DNA of 64,000 nucleotides from Pleodorina starrii (GCA_030267565.1 BRXU01000004.1:7704001-7768000); one strand, 5' to 3'. Counted from the first letter of the stretch, positions 1 to 10,661 are shown. Notes: generated by a model not told the origin, from the sequence alone. Numbers and translations are program-made.

Positions 1-542
1 TCAGGGTTTCCTGTCCCCACGGATGCGGTGGGTTGATCCGTGATCACCAGGCGGCGTCGAGTCGAGCTAACTTTGTGACCAGCTTAACTTTTGTGAGGGC
101 GTGTGAGCAAAAGCTGGGGTGACCCGTTTAACTTCTGCGGGCTTGGGCATCGACGGACGGCCTTGTTGGGGCGTGCAAGTTGCAGGGTTGGGCGCCAGGA
201 CAGCAGAGCAGTCCGAGCGAGTCTCTCAAGGGCAGATCACATCCAGGAGTCCCAACAGGAAAACACGCGCCCCAACCTCCCTCCCTTCGCTGCGGTGCCT
301 TCGTTTTTACCTCCCAACCTCCCTGCCCAACGGAGCGGTGTGTGGCCGTATACCGTAGGGCACAAAGCAGCAGCTGGGAGCAGCTGCTGCCCGGCAACCT
401 ACCGCCCCGCCCTGGTAATCCTCTTGGGCCCACTGTGAAACGATTCATTCGTGCATGACAAGGCACGGCACATCAGGGGGACAGCACCTCGGCGCCAGTG
501 CCGAGAGGCAGGGCTGCATCGTCCTGCTGCAGAGCCCTGTGC
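1..542. other. Left flank, no gene recognised
   Basis: This stretch precedes the tandem array. Several overlapping open frames of about 80-110 codons exist on both strands, but none has a recognisable motif, a credible exon structure or repetition elsewhere in the window. I see no RNA gene or mobile element in it. Confidence 0.4.
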
Positions 543-826
543 ACTGGTCGCATGTGTCCATCGGGCCCCAATGATCCCATGGGTCTCAAGGGTCCCACGG
601 GTAGGGGTCCATGGGTCCAGAAGTAGTCACTGTTCCCATAAGGTCAACCTTCCAGGGCACACATTCCCCGTGTGCCCCACGGGTCCCACGCACGAGTCCC
701 GCGGGGCCCACGGGCACCACGGGTCCCATGCATCCATGGACCCCACCGGCAACATTGGACCCATGGATCCCACGGGATGCATGGGTCCACGGGCCAATAG
801 GCAAGCATGGGACCCGTGCGACCTGA
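543..826. repeat. Decayed CCCAYGGG-type minisatellite at left array edge
   Basis: Imperfect 9-12 bp units built on CCCATGGGT / CCCACGGGT follow one another here with many substitutions. The same GGGACCCAT family appears as a short ordered block just before the octamer satellite of each array unit, and as a decayed block at the right edge of the array (40193-40480). The two array edges therefore end in the same degenerate sequence. The frames that look open here are a consequence of the repeat and are not taken as genes. Confidence 0.7.
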
Positions 827-1518
827 ATTAAGAAGCTGGCAACACTCAATTAAACATCCTCAAGGTATGGTGACTCATATGTAGCCCCGCCCATCCATCA
901 CGGATGGATTGGACTAACCTATCTACTACTGAAAGGGCTAGAGTAATATTTATATATGCCAGGTACGTGCCGACGTACTAGGTAGGTACGTATACGTGCA
1001 TCACAGTGCATCAACGCAAATCAAAATCCAAATTCTATCCATTATCAACATACGTATACATACAACCGCGCAGCTATCCGATCGACGTCATATTCATTCG
1101 TTCCATTCTTATTAGCATGTGCAGACGTGCGTGCGGCGCCCGCTGTGAATGGATGGAGCGAGGCAACGAAGCCCGCCCATTCTGAACGAAGTAACTACTT
1201 CTATCTATCTGAACGCCCGCCCTACGTCCGTCTGCCCCTCCACCAAATTTTGCGGCTAGAAGAACATGTCCAAGGCGTGTCACTTCATCCAGTACACTCA
1301 TCACGCGCGCGGCATGGACTATCTGATGTCTTGCATATCACTCGAGCCGCACAAATAAATACCGCCAGCAGCCGGTTCGGATGATCTTTCACTCGATCGC
1401 GCGCATTCGTGGCTCCACGCATACGGTTCGTTTCCAGCTGCGAACGACACCATTTCGCTAGGAGGCGCTAGGCTCTGCTTCGTTGTGCGACCTCATCGAG
1501 CTATTTCAGGCTCTGCTG

Positions 1519-1698
1519 CTATTGCGGTTGGGACGCCACTGGCTCGTGCCACAGGAACCCAGCGTCCTCGCCCGCGGCGCGCTTTGCAGCACTGATTGCG
1601 GCGCACGTTGCAGCTGCGTTAAAGCACTCTATGCCGCTGAGGGTGAGACGCTCGCCTGTGGTGGGTGCCGCACACTGGAAGGACACCTGCGGATCCAT
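1519..1698 (-). CDS. Small conserved open frame downstream of RING-CH gene (U1 example)
   Basis: A 59-codon frame opens with ATG (MDPQVSFQ...) about 65 bp after the stop of the U1 RING-CH gene, on the same strand. It recurs in every unit. Its product would be rich in Ala and Cys and end HEPVASQPQ; I recognise no family. Between units it accumulates amino-acid changes (R to Q; in U13 C to Y and A to T), so selection is not evident. The opposite strand is also open for 84 codons but lacks an ATG. It may be 3' untranslated sequence, an alternative last exon of the RING-CH gene, or a chance frame. Confidence 0.25.
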   Translation of the reverse strand: MDPQVSFQCAAPTTGERLTLSGIECFNAAATCAAISAAKRAAGEDAGFLWHEPVASQPQ

Positions 1699-1763
1699 GA
1701 ACACAATCCGGCAGCGAGCAGCGTAAAGACGCAATAGTGAGAAGGACTGTCTATCTACGGTAG

Positions 1764-2390
1764 CTAGACTTCAATCAAGGTGGACCTCCGCACAACCCGC
1801 CCGCCGCCAACGGGCCGCCGCACCAGCAGCTCCACCCCGTACGTTTCCAGCAGACTCACATTGATCTGGGCATCATCTGGCAACCCGATGAGCGTCTTGA
1901 CACGAGCGCTGAAGTCCTCCGTGCTGTCAACGCCGGGACGCACCGGGATGACATAGTACTGCAGGGCCGGCGGGCATTGCGGGTAGGAAGAAGCAAGTGA
2001 GTGAGGTGCGCGGCGGCAATATATATACCGTATTGCTTGTCTGCAAAGTAAGGGCGTGCAGCATGCACGTGCAAGAACATGCAGCACGTGCCAAAGCAAG
2101 CAGTACACCGGCGGGGGCCAGGAGCTCACCTGCTCGTTGTACAGAATGGCCATGTAGGCAGGTACGCTGGTGCTGCGGAGGTGGTCGGGCGTCAGCGTCT
2201 CGTCAAGCCGCGGAAGGTTGTTGCCGCAGAAGCGGCAGTGGGACTCCTCGCTCCGGCCCGCGCACTGCAGCTGCCAGCGGCCCAGGCAGCCGCGGTGCAC
2301 ATAGCGGGGGCAGCGGCAGGGCCGCACCAGGGGCTCGGACTCGGCACCCATGAGGCAGATCCAGCAGACATCGTCGGTGGAGTGAACCAT
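1764..2390 (-). CDS. RING-CH (RINGv) E3 ubiquitin ligase-like protein, unit 1, intact
   Basis: Two exons (2130-2390 and 1764-1958) join across a 171-bp GT-AG intron into 151 codons. The start is the ATG of MVHSTDD; the frame is closed by a stop further upstream. Residues 9-55 carry the C4HC3 ligands in RING-CH spacing: C9-x2-C12, C25-x-C27, H32-x2-C35, then W39 and C52-x2-C55. RING-CH domains bind two zincs and recruit E2 enzymes, so an E3 ligase role is the family expectation. No membrane segment is visible, unlike most MARCH proteins, so a soluble protein is inferred. Residues 88-151 form a small unrecognised C-terminal region ending STLIEV. Only synonymous differences separate it from U2 and U3. 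Confidence 0.85.
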   Translation of the reverse strand: MVHSTDDVCWICLMGAESEPLVRPCRCPRYVHRGCLGRWQLQCAGRSEESHCRFCGNNLPRLDETLTPDHLRSTSVPAYMAILYNEQVSSWPPPVYCLLWHVLHVLARACCTPLLCRQAIRYIYCRRAPHSLASSYPQCPPALQYYVIPVRPGVDSTEDFSARVKTLIGLPDDAQINVSLLETYGVELLVRRPVGGGRVVRRSTLIEV

Positions 2391-2497
2391 TTTGATTTGC
2401 ACGAACGAACGGTGTCCGGTTACGTACGGATTGGCTCAAGCTGTACGTACGATTCTGACGGTTTCTGAACTGTCGGCTTAGCTTACTTGGTGCTAGG

Positions 2498-2505
2498 TAT
2501 ATATA
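2498..2505 (-). promoter_or_regulatory. TATA-like box upstream of U1 RING-CH gene
   Basis: TATATATA lies about 110 bp upstream of the ATG on the coding strand. U2 keeps the same sequence. In U3-U6 and U9 it is shortened to GTATAC, and in U7, U8 and U10-U13 it becomes GCTATACACGAC. The position fits a core promoter, but no transcription start is known. Confidence 0.4.
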
Positions 2506-2564
2506 CAGTGGGCTTGTATGATGCGCTTTAGTTGTGCAATGTTATACTCGAAAGCACTTGCGAT

Positions 2565-2708
2565 ATGAAGACATCAGGTATGTTTGGCTTGCTTAAGTGC
2601 ACAGGGATAAACAGCGGGACGCTGTGCTGGATGCGGGTTCTGTCGCCAACGGGTCAGTTGCCGTGTCGGTTGTCGGCTGCCCGCCACCCGACGTACCCCA
2701 ACAGGTGA
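2565..2708 (+). CDS. Short 47-codon frame of unknown function, divergent to RING-CH gene
   Basis: An ATG-initiated frame (MKTSGMFG... ending HPTYPNR) reads away from the RING-CH gene, leaving about 175 bp between the two starts. It recurs in every unit. In U6-U11 one shared TTG to TAG change stops it after 34 codons, while U12 and U13 keep it. A good donor-like CAG|GTGAGA sits at its end, so it could be a first exon of an unseen transcript. Cysteines and arginines are scattered and no family is recognised. The widely shared stop argues against an essential protein. Confidence 0.2.
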   Translation: MKTSGMFGLLKCTGINSGTLCWMRVLSPTGQLPCRLSAARHPTYPNR

Positions 2709-3045
2709 GAGCGGTTGGAATGTCAGCATCGGTTTGTCTAACGACCTTGAAGCATATTAGCAGTTTTATTGTAAGGGGACCATGCATGTCCTGCCTAGGG
2801 GCCCAGCAATAAATAAAAGTGTTGCAGTTGCTGTCGCATTGCGGATACACGCACGAAGCAGGAGCCAAATATCAACATATTATCTGTCAAAAGCATCTGC
2901 GTGTATCAAGCGATGCACCGTGGGACCCGTGGGACCCATGGCACCGGAGGGACCCATGGGACGCGTGGGGGCCATGGGACCCGTATGACCCGTGGGACCC
3001 GTAAGCCCCATGGTACCTGTAGGGCCCCCATAGACCCATAGACTC

Positions 3046-3729
3046 ATCGGCCTATCGACCCATCGGCCCATCGGCCCATCGGCCCGTCGGCCCGTCGGCC
3101 CGTCGGCCCGTCGGCCCGTCGGCCCATCGGCCCATCGGCCCGTCGGCCCATTGGCCCATAGACTCATCGGCCCATCGACCCATCGGCCCATCGGCCCATC
3201 GGCCCGTCGGCCCGTCGGCCCGTCGGCCCATCAACCCGTCGGCCCGTCGGCCCGTCGGCCCATCGGCCCGTCGGCCCATCGGCCCATCGGCCCGTCGGCC
3301 CATCGACCCATCGGCCCATCGGCCCATCGGCCCATCGGCCCGTCGGCCCGTCGGCCCATCGGCCCATCGGCCCATCGGCCCATCGGCCCGTCGGCCCATC
3401 GGCCCGTCGGCCCGTCGGCCCATCTGCCCGTCGGCCCATCGGCCCATCGGCCCGTCGGCCCGTCGGCCCGTCGGCCCATCGGCCCATCGGCCCATAGACT
3501 CATCGGCCCATCGGCCCATCAACCCGTCGGCCCATCGGCCCATCGGCTCATCGGCCTATCGGCCAATCGGCCCACCGGCCCATCGGCCCATCGGCCCATC
3601 GGCCCGTCGGCCCATCGGCCCATCGGCCCATCGGCCCACCGGCCCGTCGGCCCACCGGCCCATCGGCCCATCGGCCCGTCGGCCCGTCGGCCCGTCGGCC
3701 CATCGGCCCATCGGCCCATCGGCCCACAT
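3046..3729. repeat. CGGCCCRT octamer satellite, unit 1
   Basis: About 85 copies of an 8-bp unit. Unlike the other units, CGGCCCAT and CGGCCCGT variants are interspersed, with odd copies such as CTGCCCGT, CGGCTCAT and CGGCCAAT. This is the most diverged satellite block of the array, which fits its edge position. Confidence 0.95.
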
Positions 3730-4895
3730 GGATGGGCCCATGGCTCGCCCATCATCTAGCAAGCTGAGATTCGAAGATTATCACCACATGTTACAATGTA
3801 TCGATCGAGCGACTAATCAGCGCCTTCTGCGGTGTGTCCAAGCTGTGTCAGGTTATTATATATTCAACCAACTAGCTAGCTAGCTGATCTGTGCCGGGGG
3901 TAGAAGTCCAAGTGAGCCCCACTATCTACAACTCCTCCAGCCATACAGTATGCGAATTGCAAAGCTGACAACAATAAATTAACCATCCTCAAGGTATGGT
4001 GACTCATATGTAGCCCCGCCCATCCATGCATCACGGATGGATGTGTTGGACTAACATATTTCCTGCAGAGTAACTATTTTTATACACGAGATACGTGCTG
4101 ACATACGTACTAGGTAGGTACGTTTACATACGTGCATCAACGCAAATCTAAATCCAAAATCCAAAATCCAAAAACGATCCATTCTCAACATACGTATAGA
4201 TACAACCGCGCAGCTATCCGATCGAAATCATATTCATTCGTTCCATTATGATTAGCATGTGCAGCAGACGTGCGTGCGGCGCCCGCTGTGAATGGATGGC
4301 AACGAAGCCCGCCCATTCTGAACGAAGTAACTACTTCTATCTATCTGAACGCCCGCCCTACGTCCGTCTGCCCCTCCACCAAATTTTGCGGCTAGAAGAA
4401 CATGTCCAAGGCGTGTCACTTCATCCAGTACACTCATCACGCGCGCGGCATCGACTATCTGATGTCTTGCATATCACTCGAGCCGCACAAAATAATACCA
4501 CCAGCAGCCGGTTCGGATGATCTTTCATTCGCGCGCATTCATGGCTCCATACAAAAGGTTCGTTTCCAGCTGCGAACGACACCATTTCGCTAGGAGGCGC
4601 TAGGCTCTGCTTCGTTGTGCGACCTCATCGAGCTATTTCAGGCTCTGCTGCTATTGCGGTTGGGACGCCACTGGCTCGTGCCACAGGAACCCAGCGTCCT
4701 CGCCCGCGGCGCGCTTTGCAGCACTGATTGCGGCGCACGTTGCAGCTGCGTTAAAGCACTCTATGCCGCTGAGGGTGAGACGCTCGCCTGTGGTGGGTGC
4801 CGCACACTGGAAGGACACCTGCGGATCCATGAACACAATCCGGCAGCGAGCAGCGTAAAGACGCAATAGTGAGAAGGACTGTCTATCTACGGTAG

Positions 4896-5522
4896 CTAGA
4901 CTTCAATCAACGTGGACCTCCGCACAACCCGCCCGCCGCCAACGGGCCGCCGCACCAGCAGCTCCACCCCGTACGTTTCCAGCAGACTCACATTGATCTG
5001 GGCATCATCTGGCAGCCCGATGAGCGTCTTGACGCGAGCGCTGAAGTCCTCCGTGCTGTCAACGCCGGGACGCACCGGGATGACATAGTACTGCAGGGCC
5101 GGCGGGCATTGCGGGTAGGAAGAAGCAAGTGAGTGAGGTGCGCGGCGGCAATATATATACCGTATTGCTTGTCTGCAAAGTAAGGGCGTGCAGCATGCAC
5201 GTGCAAGAACATGCAGCACGTGCCAAAGCAAGCAGTACACCGGCGGGGGCCAGGAGCTCACCTGCTCGTTGTACAGAATGGCCATGTAGGCAGGTACGCT
5301 GGTGCTGCGGAGGTGGTCGGGCGTCAGCGTCTCGTCAAGCCGCGGAAGGTTGTTGCCGCAGAAGCGGCAGTGGGACTCCTCGCTCCGGCCCGCGCACTGC
5401 AGCTGCCAGCGGCCCAGGCAGCCGCGGTGCACATAGCGGGGGCAGCGGCAGGGCCGCACCAGGGGCTCGGACTCGGCACCCATGAGGCAGATCCAGCAGA
5501 CATCGTCGGTGGAGTGAACCAT
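4896..5522 (-). CDS. RING-CH E3 ligase-like protein, unit 2, intact
   Basis: Exons 5262-5522 and 4896-5090 give a 151-aa product identical to that of U1 in sequence and intron phase. Three nucleotide differences from U1, all in exon 2, are synonymous (Thr, Arg and Leu codons). All eight zinc ligands are present and the C-terminal segment has the ancestral LLETYGVELL form without a G tract. The promoter keeps the TATATATA box. The satellite-side spacer of this unit is interrupted by a retroelement about 400 bp upstream of the ATG, beyond the core promoter. Confidence 0.85.
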   Translation of the reverse strand: MVHSTDDVCWICLMGAESEPLVRPCRCPRYVHRGCLGRWQLQCAGRSEESHCRFCGNNLPRLDETLTPDHLRSTSVPAYMAILYNEQVSSWPPPVYCLLWHVLHVLARACCTPLLCRQAIRYIYCRRAPHSLASSYPQCPPALQYYVIPVRPGVDSTEDFSARVKTLIGLPDDAQINVSLLETYGVELLVRRPVGGGRVVRRSTLIEV

Positions 5523-6314
5523 TTTGATTTGCACGAACGAACGGTGTCCGGTTACGTACGGATTGGCTCAAGCTGTACGTACGATTCTGACGGTTTCTGA
5601 ACTGTCGGCTTAGCTTACTTGGTGCTAGGTATATATACAGTGGGCTTGTATGATGCGCTTTAGTTGTGCAATGTTATACTCGAAAGCACTTGCGATATGA
5701 AGACATCAGGTATGTTTGGCTTGCTTAAGTGCACAGGGATAAACAGCGGGACGCTGTGCTGGATGCGGGTTCTGTCGCCAACGGGTCAGTTGCCGTGTCG
5801 GTTGTCGGCTGCCCGCCACCCGACGTACCCCAACAGGTGAGAGCGGTTGGAATGTCAGCATTCAAACTTTCGACATTGGTGTATGTATCGGTTTGTGACC
5901 TCGAAGCATATTAGCAGTTTGTTCCTTGTAGCTGCCCTCAGCTATATAGTGAAGCCGGCCATCGGCTGACGAGGAAGCGACCCGCCGATCAACGGGGAAG
6001 GGGCAATTGACGAGGACCTTTACACTGCAGACCGAAGAGAGAACCGCAAGGGGGGAGCCTTCGCCCGCTTGAGGAGAGGTGGAGGGGGCACCAGGCCGGA
6101 GCACGGGCACCATGCCGCAGCGCGAGCCACGTTATGGCCAGAGTTAAGCAGCGTGCACGCGGGCACGGGGAAGCCGAAGCATGCGCACGCGGGCGCGTGA
6201 AGGTGAAGGTGAAGGAAGCGGAAGTAGAAGTCGCCAGTTGAACAGAAATAGGTACTTGAAAGAACCCCAGGCGCGCGCGGGCGTAGACGGGGGTGAGAAG
6301 GGCCCTGGCCCTGA

Positions 6315-7217
6315 TCAGTAGTAGGCACGGCGCCCTCCCCGCCGGTCGTCGCGGCGGTCGTCGCAGCGGTCATCCCGCCGCTCCCGGTCCTTGTCAGCAT
6401 CCTGCTGCTGGGGGCCGCCGCCTCCACGGCCACGACGGCCACCGCGGCCGCTAGCGCCGTGCTCCGCTTTGGCCGCTTCCAGCATGGCCTGCGCCGTGGC
6501 CTGGTTGTAGGTGGTCGTGTCGGGGGTCATGACGCAGTTGAAGAGCGAGCTGCTGATGTACTTCAGCATGGCGTTAAGACCGTAGCTGGGCTGCGGACCG
6601 ACGTTCTCCACCGCGCCCACCGCGATACGGCCCAGCGCCTGCAGTGCTTTTTCGTGGTGGTCCAGCGAGGCTTCGTCCCCGGTGTCCATGGCGCTGCGGG
6701 CCTCGTTGGCCAGGAGCGAAAGCGTCCTGTATACTTGCCGGTGGCCCTCCTGCGCGTTGCTATAGGAAGCGGTCGCGACAGCGGCGAGCGCGGGGTTAAC
6801 GTTGGGTGCGGTCGTCGTGGCCGTCTGGGCCTTGGCCTTGGGCTTTCCCTTAGCTTTGGCCGGCATCTTCTGGCCCGGCATTTGGGCGCGCTGCTGCAGC
6901 TCCTTGGAGATCTGCTTGCGGAGCTTAGACTCCAAGTTTGTGTTGTTTTCTGTAATCATCTTCCTAAAGACGGCCACCACTCTCTGGTCGGCCTCGTCGA
7001 GCTGCTCATTCTGGAAAAAACCTCCATCGTCATGATCTGTGCGGCCGACCTCGGTACCCCCGCCCGCGAGCTGCTCAGCGTCCTCGCGGTCATCACCGAT
7101 ATTAGTTGTGAGTTCGTCTGTGGTGCCGTTATCGGTCGGGACCTCGCGGCCGCTGCGCCTGGCGGCTGCAGCTACGCCCTCAGGCTGCTGCTGTGCCTTT
7201 CGTTTCTTTGGGGCCAT
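6315..7217 (-). CDS. Gag-like protein of the inserted element
   Basis: A 300-aa frame opens with ATG at MAPKKRKAQ, which contains a basic PKKRK nuclear-localisation-like stretch. Residues about 75-115 look helical or coiled-coil (EADQRVVAVFRKMI onward). A Lys/Ala/Pro-rich linker (KMPAKAKGKPKAKA) follows. Residues about 145-255 form an ordered-looking capsid-like region. The end is Gly/Arg- and Arg/Asp-rich (GRGGRRGRGGGG, then DDRRDDRRGG), as in RNA-binding Gag tails; no CCHC knuckle is present. Retroelement Gag is the best reading from layout and composition, but I could not match it to a named family. Overlapping frames past its end carry no recognisable polymerase. Confidence 0.5.
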   Translation of the reverse strand: MAPKKRKAQQQPEGVAAAARRSGREVPTDNGTTDELTTNIGDDREDAEQLAGGGTEVGRTDHDDGGFFQNEQLDEADQRVVAVFRKMITENNTNLESKLRKQISKELQQRAQMPGQKMPAKAKGKPKAKAQTATTTAPNVNPALAAVATASYSNAQEGHRQVYRTLSLLANEARSAMDTGDEASLDHHEKALQALGRIAVGAVENVGPQPSYGLNAMLKYISSSLFNCVMTPDTTTYNQATAQAMLEAAKAEHGASGRGGRRGRGGGGPQQQDADKDRERRDDRCDDRRDDRRGGRRAYY

Positions 7218-7320
7218 ATTAAAAACGTCTATTAGTAGGTAAGCGCAAAAGGAGGCGCTAAACGTGGAACTTGGGAAACTTGAGGAACTTGAACCAGGAA
7301 AAGGTAAGGCTTGAAACTAG

Positions 7321-7473
7321 ATGACTCACAGCGATGTGAGTGCTCTCGAGAAGTGAAGGCAGAATGCCTGAACGCAGCGAGAACCGAAGGTAAAGCTTCG
7401 GTCAGCTGTACGACGTCGTAACAAACCTAGCTCAGTCTCTACGATCGCTTCGCTCCTTCGAGACTAAGCTTCT
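7321..7473 (-). other. Hairpin-rich terminal region of the Gag-only element
   Basis: At least five short palindromes follow each other: ACTCACA-gcga-TGTGAGT, CTCTCGAGAG, AGGCA-gaa-TGCCT, CCGAAG...CTTCGG, TACGACGTCGTA and AGTCTC...GAGACT. On the coding strand this is the 5' leader before the Gag frame. Structured leaders can act in packaging, priming or self-cleavage; no hammerhead core (CTGATGA...GAAA) was found. Confidence 0.5.
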
Positions 7474-7743
7474 GTTTTGTTGTAAGGGGACCATGCGTGT
7501 CCTGCCTAGGGGCCCATCCAGCAATAAATAAAAGTGTTGCAGTTGCTGTCGCATTGCGGATACACATACGAAGCAGGAGCCCAAATATCAACACATTATC
7601 TGTCAAAAGCATCTGCATGTATCAAGCGATGCACCATGGGACCCGTGGGACCCGTGGGACCCATGGGACGCGTGGGGGCCATGGGACCCGTATGACCCGT
7701 GGGACCCGTAAGCCCCGTTGTACCTGTAGGGCCCCCATAGACC

Positions 7744-7808
7744 CATCGGCCCATCGGCCCATCGGCCCATCGGCCCATCGGCCCATCGGCCCATCGGCCC
7801 ATCGGCCC
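7744..7808. repeat. CGGCCCAT octamer satellite, unit 2 (about 8 copies)
   Basis: A short, uniform block bounded by GTAGGGCCCCCATAGA and the conserved right edge CACATGGGCCCATGG. Confidence 0.95.
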
Positions 7809-8991
7809 ACATGGGCCCATGGCTCGCCCATCATCCAGCAAGCTGGGATTCGAAGAACTTTCACCACATGTTACAATGTATCGATCGAGCGACTAATCAG
7901 CGCCTTCTGCGGTGTGTCCAAGCTGTGTCAGTTATTATATATTCAACCAACTAGCTAGCTAGCTGATCTGTGCCGGGGGTAGAAGTCCAAGTGAGCCCCA
8001 CTATCTACAAGGCCTCCAGCCATACAGTATGCGAATTGCAGAGCTGACAACAATCAATTAAACATCCTCAAGGTATGGTGACTCATATGTAGCCCCGCCC
8101 ATCCATGCATCACGGATGGATGCGTTGGACTAATCCATCTACTGCAGAGTACAATTATATACACTAGCTAGGTACGTGCTGACGTACGTACTAGGTAGGT
8201 ACGTAAACATACTTGCATCAACGCAAATCTAAATCCAAAATCCAAAATCCAAAATCCAAAATCTGCCCATAACCAACGTATGTATACATACAACCGCGCA
8301 GCTATCCAATCGACGTCATATTCATTCGTTCCATTATTATTAGCATGTGCAGCAGACGTGCGTGCGGCGCCCGCTGTGAATGGATGGCAACGAAGCCCGC
8401 CCATTCATTCTGAAATAACTACTTGTATCTATCTGAACGCCCGCCCTGCGTCCGTCTGCCCCTCCACCAAATTTTGCGGCTAGAAGAACATGTCCAAGGC
8501 GCGTCACTTCATCCAGTACACTCATCACGCGCGCGGCATGGACTATCTGATGTCTTGCATATCACTCGAGCCGCACAAATAAATACCGCGCGCCGGCAGC
8601 CGGTTCGGATGATCTTTCACTCGATCGCGCGCATTCGTGGCTCCACGCATACGGTTCGTTTCCAGCTGCGAACGACACCGTTTCACTAGGAGGCGCTAGG
8701 CTCTGCTTCGTTGTGCGACGTCATCGAGCTATTTCAGGCTCTGCTGCTATTGCGGTTGGGACGCCACTGGCTCGTGCCACAGGAACCCAGCGTCCTCGCC
8801 CGCGGCGCGCTTTGCAGCACTGATTGCGGCGCACGTTGCAGCTGCGTTGAAGCACTCTATGCCGCTGAGGGTGAGCTGCTCGCCTGTGGTGGGTGCCGCA
8901 CACTGGAAGGACACCTGCGGATCCATGAACACAATCCGGCAGCGAGCAGCGTAAAGACGCAATAATGAGAAGGACTGTCTATCTACGGTAG

Positions 8992-9635
8992 CTAGACTTC
9001 AATCAACGTGGACCTCCGCACAACCCGCCCGCCGCCAACGGGCCGCCGCACCAGCAGCTCCACCCCGTATGTTTCCAGCAGACTCACATTGATCTGGGCA
9101 TCATCTGGCAGCCCGATGAGCGTCTTGACGCGAGCGCTGAAGTCCTCCGTGCTGTCAACGCCGGGACGCACCGGGATGACATAGTACTGCAGGGCCGGCG
9201 GGCATTGCGGGTAGGAAGAAGCAAGTGAGTGAGGTGCGCGGCGGCAATATATATACCGTATTGCTTGTCTGCTTGTCTGCAAAGGGCGCGCAGCATGCAC
9301 GTGCAAGAACATGCAGCACGTGCCAAGCAAGCAAAGCAAGCAGCGCAGTACACCGGCGGGGGCCAGGAGCTCACCTGCTCGTTGTACAGAATGGCCATGT
9401 AGGCAGGTACGCTGGTGCTGCGGAGGTGGTCGGGCGTCAGCGTCTCGTCAAGCCGCGGAAGGTTGTTGCCGCAGAAGCGGCAGTGGGACTCCTCGCTCCG
9501 GCCCGCGCACTGCAGCTGCCAGCGGCCCAGGCAGCCGCGGTGCACATAGCGGGGGCAGCGGCAGGGCCGCACCAGGGGCTCGGACTCGGCACCCATGAGG
9601 CAGATCCAGCAGACATCGTCGGTGGAATGAACCAT
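8992..9635 (-). CDS. RING-CH E3 ligase-like protein, unit 3, intact
   Basis: Exons 9375-9635 and 8992-9186 encode the same 151-aa protein as U1 and U2. Two further substitutions, a His codon in exon 1 and a Thr codon in exon 2, are both synonymous. The intron is longer than in U1 (188 bp) because short words such as GCTTGTCT and AGCAAGCA are duplicated. The upstream TATA-like run is cut to GTATAC. Confidence 0.85.
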
Positions 9636-10315
9636 TTTGATTTGCACGAAGGAACGGTGTCCGGTTACGTACGGATTGGCCCAAGCTGTACGTACGATTC
9701 TGACGGTTTCTGAACTGTCGGCTTATCTTACTTGGTGCTAGGTATACAGTGGGCTTGTATGATGCGCTTTAGTTGTGCAATGTTATACTCGAAAGCACTT
9801 GCGATATGAAGACATCAGGTTTGTTTGGCGTGCTTAAGTGCAAAGGGATAAACGGCGGGACGCTGTGCTGGATGCGGGTTCTGTCGCCAACGGGTCAGTT
9901 GCCGTGTCGGTTGTCGGCTGCCCGCCACCCGACGTACCCCAACAGGTGAGAGCGGTTGGAATGTCAGCATTCAAACTTTCGACATTGGTGTATGTATCGG
10001 TTTATCTAACGACCTCGAGGCATATTAGCAGTTTTATTGTAAGGGGACCATGCATGTCTTGCCTAGGGGCCCAGCAATAAATAAAAGGGTTGCAGTTGCT
10101 GTCGCATTGCGGATACACACACGAAGCAGGAGCCAAATGTCAACACATTATCTGTCAAACGCATCTGCATGTATCAAGCGATGCACCGTGGGACCCGTGG
10201 GACCCATGGCACCAGAGGGACCCATAGGGCCCGTAGGACCCATGGGACGCGTGGGGGCCCATGGGACGCGTGGGGGTCATGGGACCCGTAAGCCCCGTGG
10301 TACCTGTAGGACCCC

Positions 10316-10661
10316 CATCGGCCCATCGGCCCATCGGCCCATCGGCCCATCGGCCCATCGGCCCACCGGCCCATCGGCCCACCGGCCCACCGGCCCACCG
10401 GCCCATCGGCCCACCGGCCCACCGGCCCACCGGCCCACCGGCCCACCGGCCCATCGGCCCACCGGCCCATCGGCCCATCGGCCCATCGGCCCATCGGCCC
10501 ATCGGCCCATCGGCCCATCGGCCCATCGGCCCATCGGCCCATCGGCCCATCGGCCCATCGGCCCATCGACCCATCGGCCCATCGGCCCATCGGCCCATCG
10601 GCCCATCGGCCCATCGGCCCATCGGCCCATCGGCCCATCGGCCCATCGGCCCATCGGCCCA
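10316..10661. repeat. CGGCCCAT octamer satellite, unit 3 (about 43 copies)
   Basis: The left third alternates CGGCCCAT with runs of CGGCCCAC; the right part is almost pure CGGCCCAT with one CGACCCAT. Confidence 0.95.

Larger units (their letters stand above)
5921..7473 (-). mobile_element. 1.55-kb Gag-only retroelement-like insertion in unit 2
   Basis: Comparison with U4 and U5, which read AGCAGTTTTGTTGTAAGG without interruption, shows an insertion of about 1553 bp here. It is flanked by GTTT on both sides, a possible 4-bp target duplication (1-bp sliding ambiguity). The insert holds one long minus-strand frame encoding a basic, Gag-like protein. Its 5' end (7321-7473) is packed with short inverted repeats, and about 390 bp follow the stop. 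No reverse transcriptase, integrase or tyrosine recombinase is encoded and no long terminal repeats were seen, so it is probably a non-autonomous or internally deleted element. Which superfamily (LTR or DIRS) cannot be settled by eye. Confidence 0.6.

Noticed and set aside
1483..1737. 84-codon plus-strand frame with several cysteines (STDCGARCSC) in each unit
   Set aside because: It has no ATG start, lies antisense to the region downstream of the RING-CH gene, and its differences between units are not mainly synonymous.
3046..3729. Satellite considered as a CRISPR array
   Set aside because: Units are contiguous 8-mers with no spacers, in a eukaryotic context with no cas genes.
6459..7235. 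258-codon plus-strand frame across the retroelement
   Set aside because: It is antisense to the Gag-like frame and shows no motif; the minus frame has an ATG, a basic N-terminus and a Gag-like layout.
7321..7473. Hammerhead ribozyme or tRNA in the hairpin-rich leader
   Set aside because: No CTGATGA...GAAA core on either strand, and no cloverleaf with a GGTTCGANTCC-type T-loop.
10180..10320. Collagen-like GPVGPMGPEGP stretches before each satellite
   Set aside because: They arise from GGGACCCGT nonamers in one frame. The flanks are not conserved as protein and the other frames are open as well.
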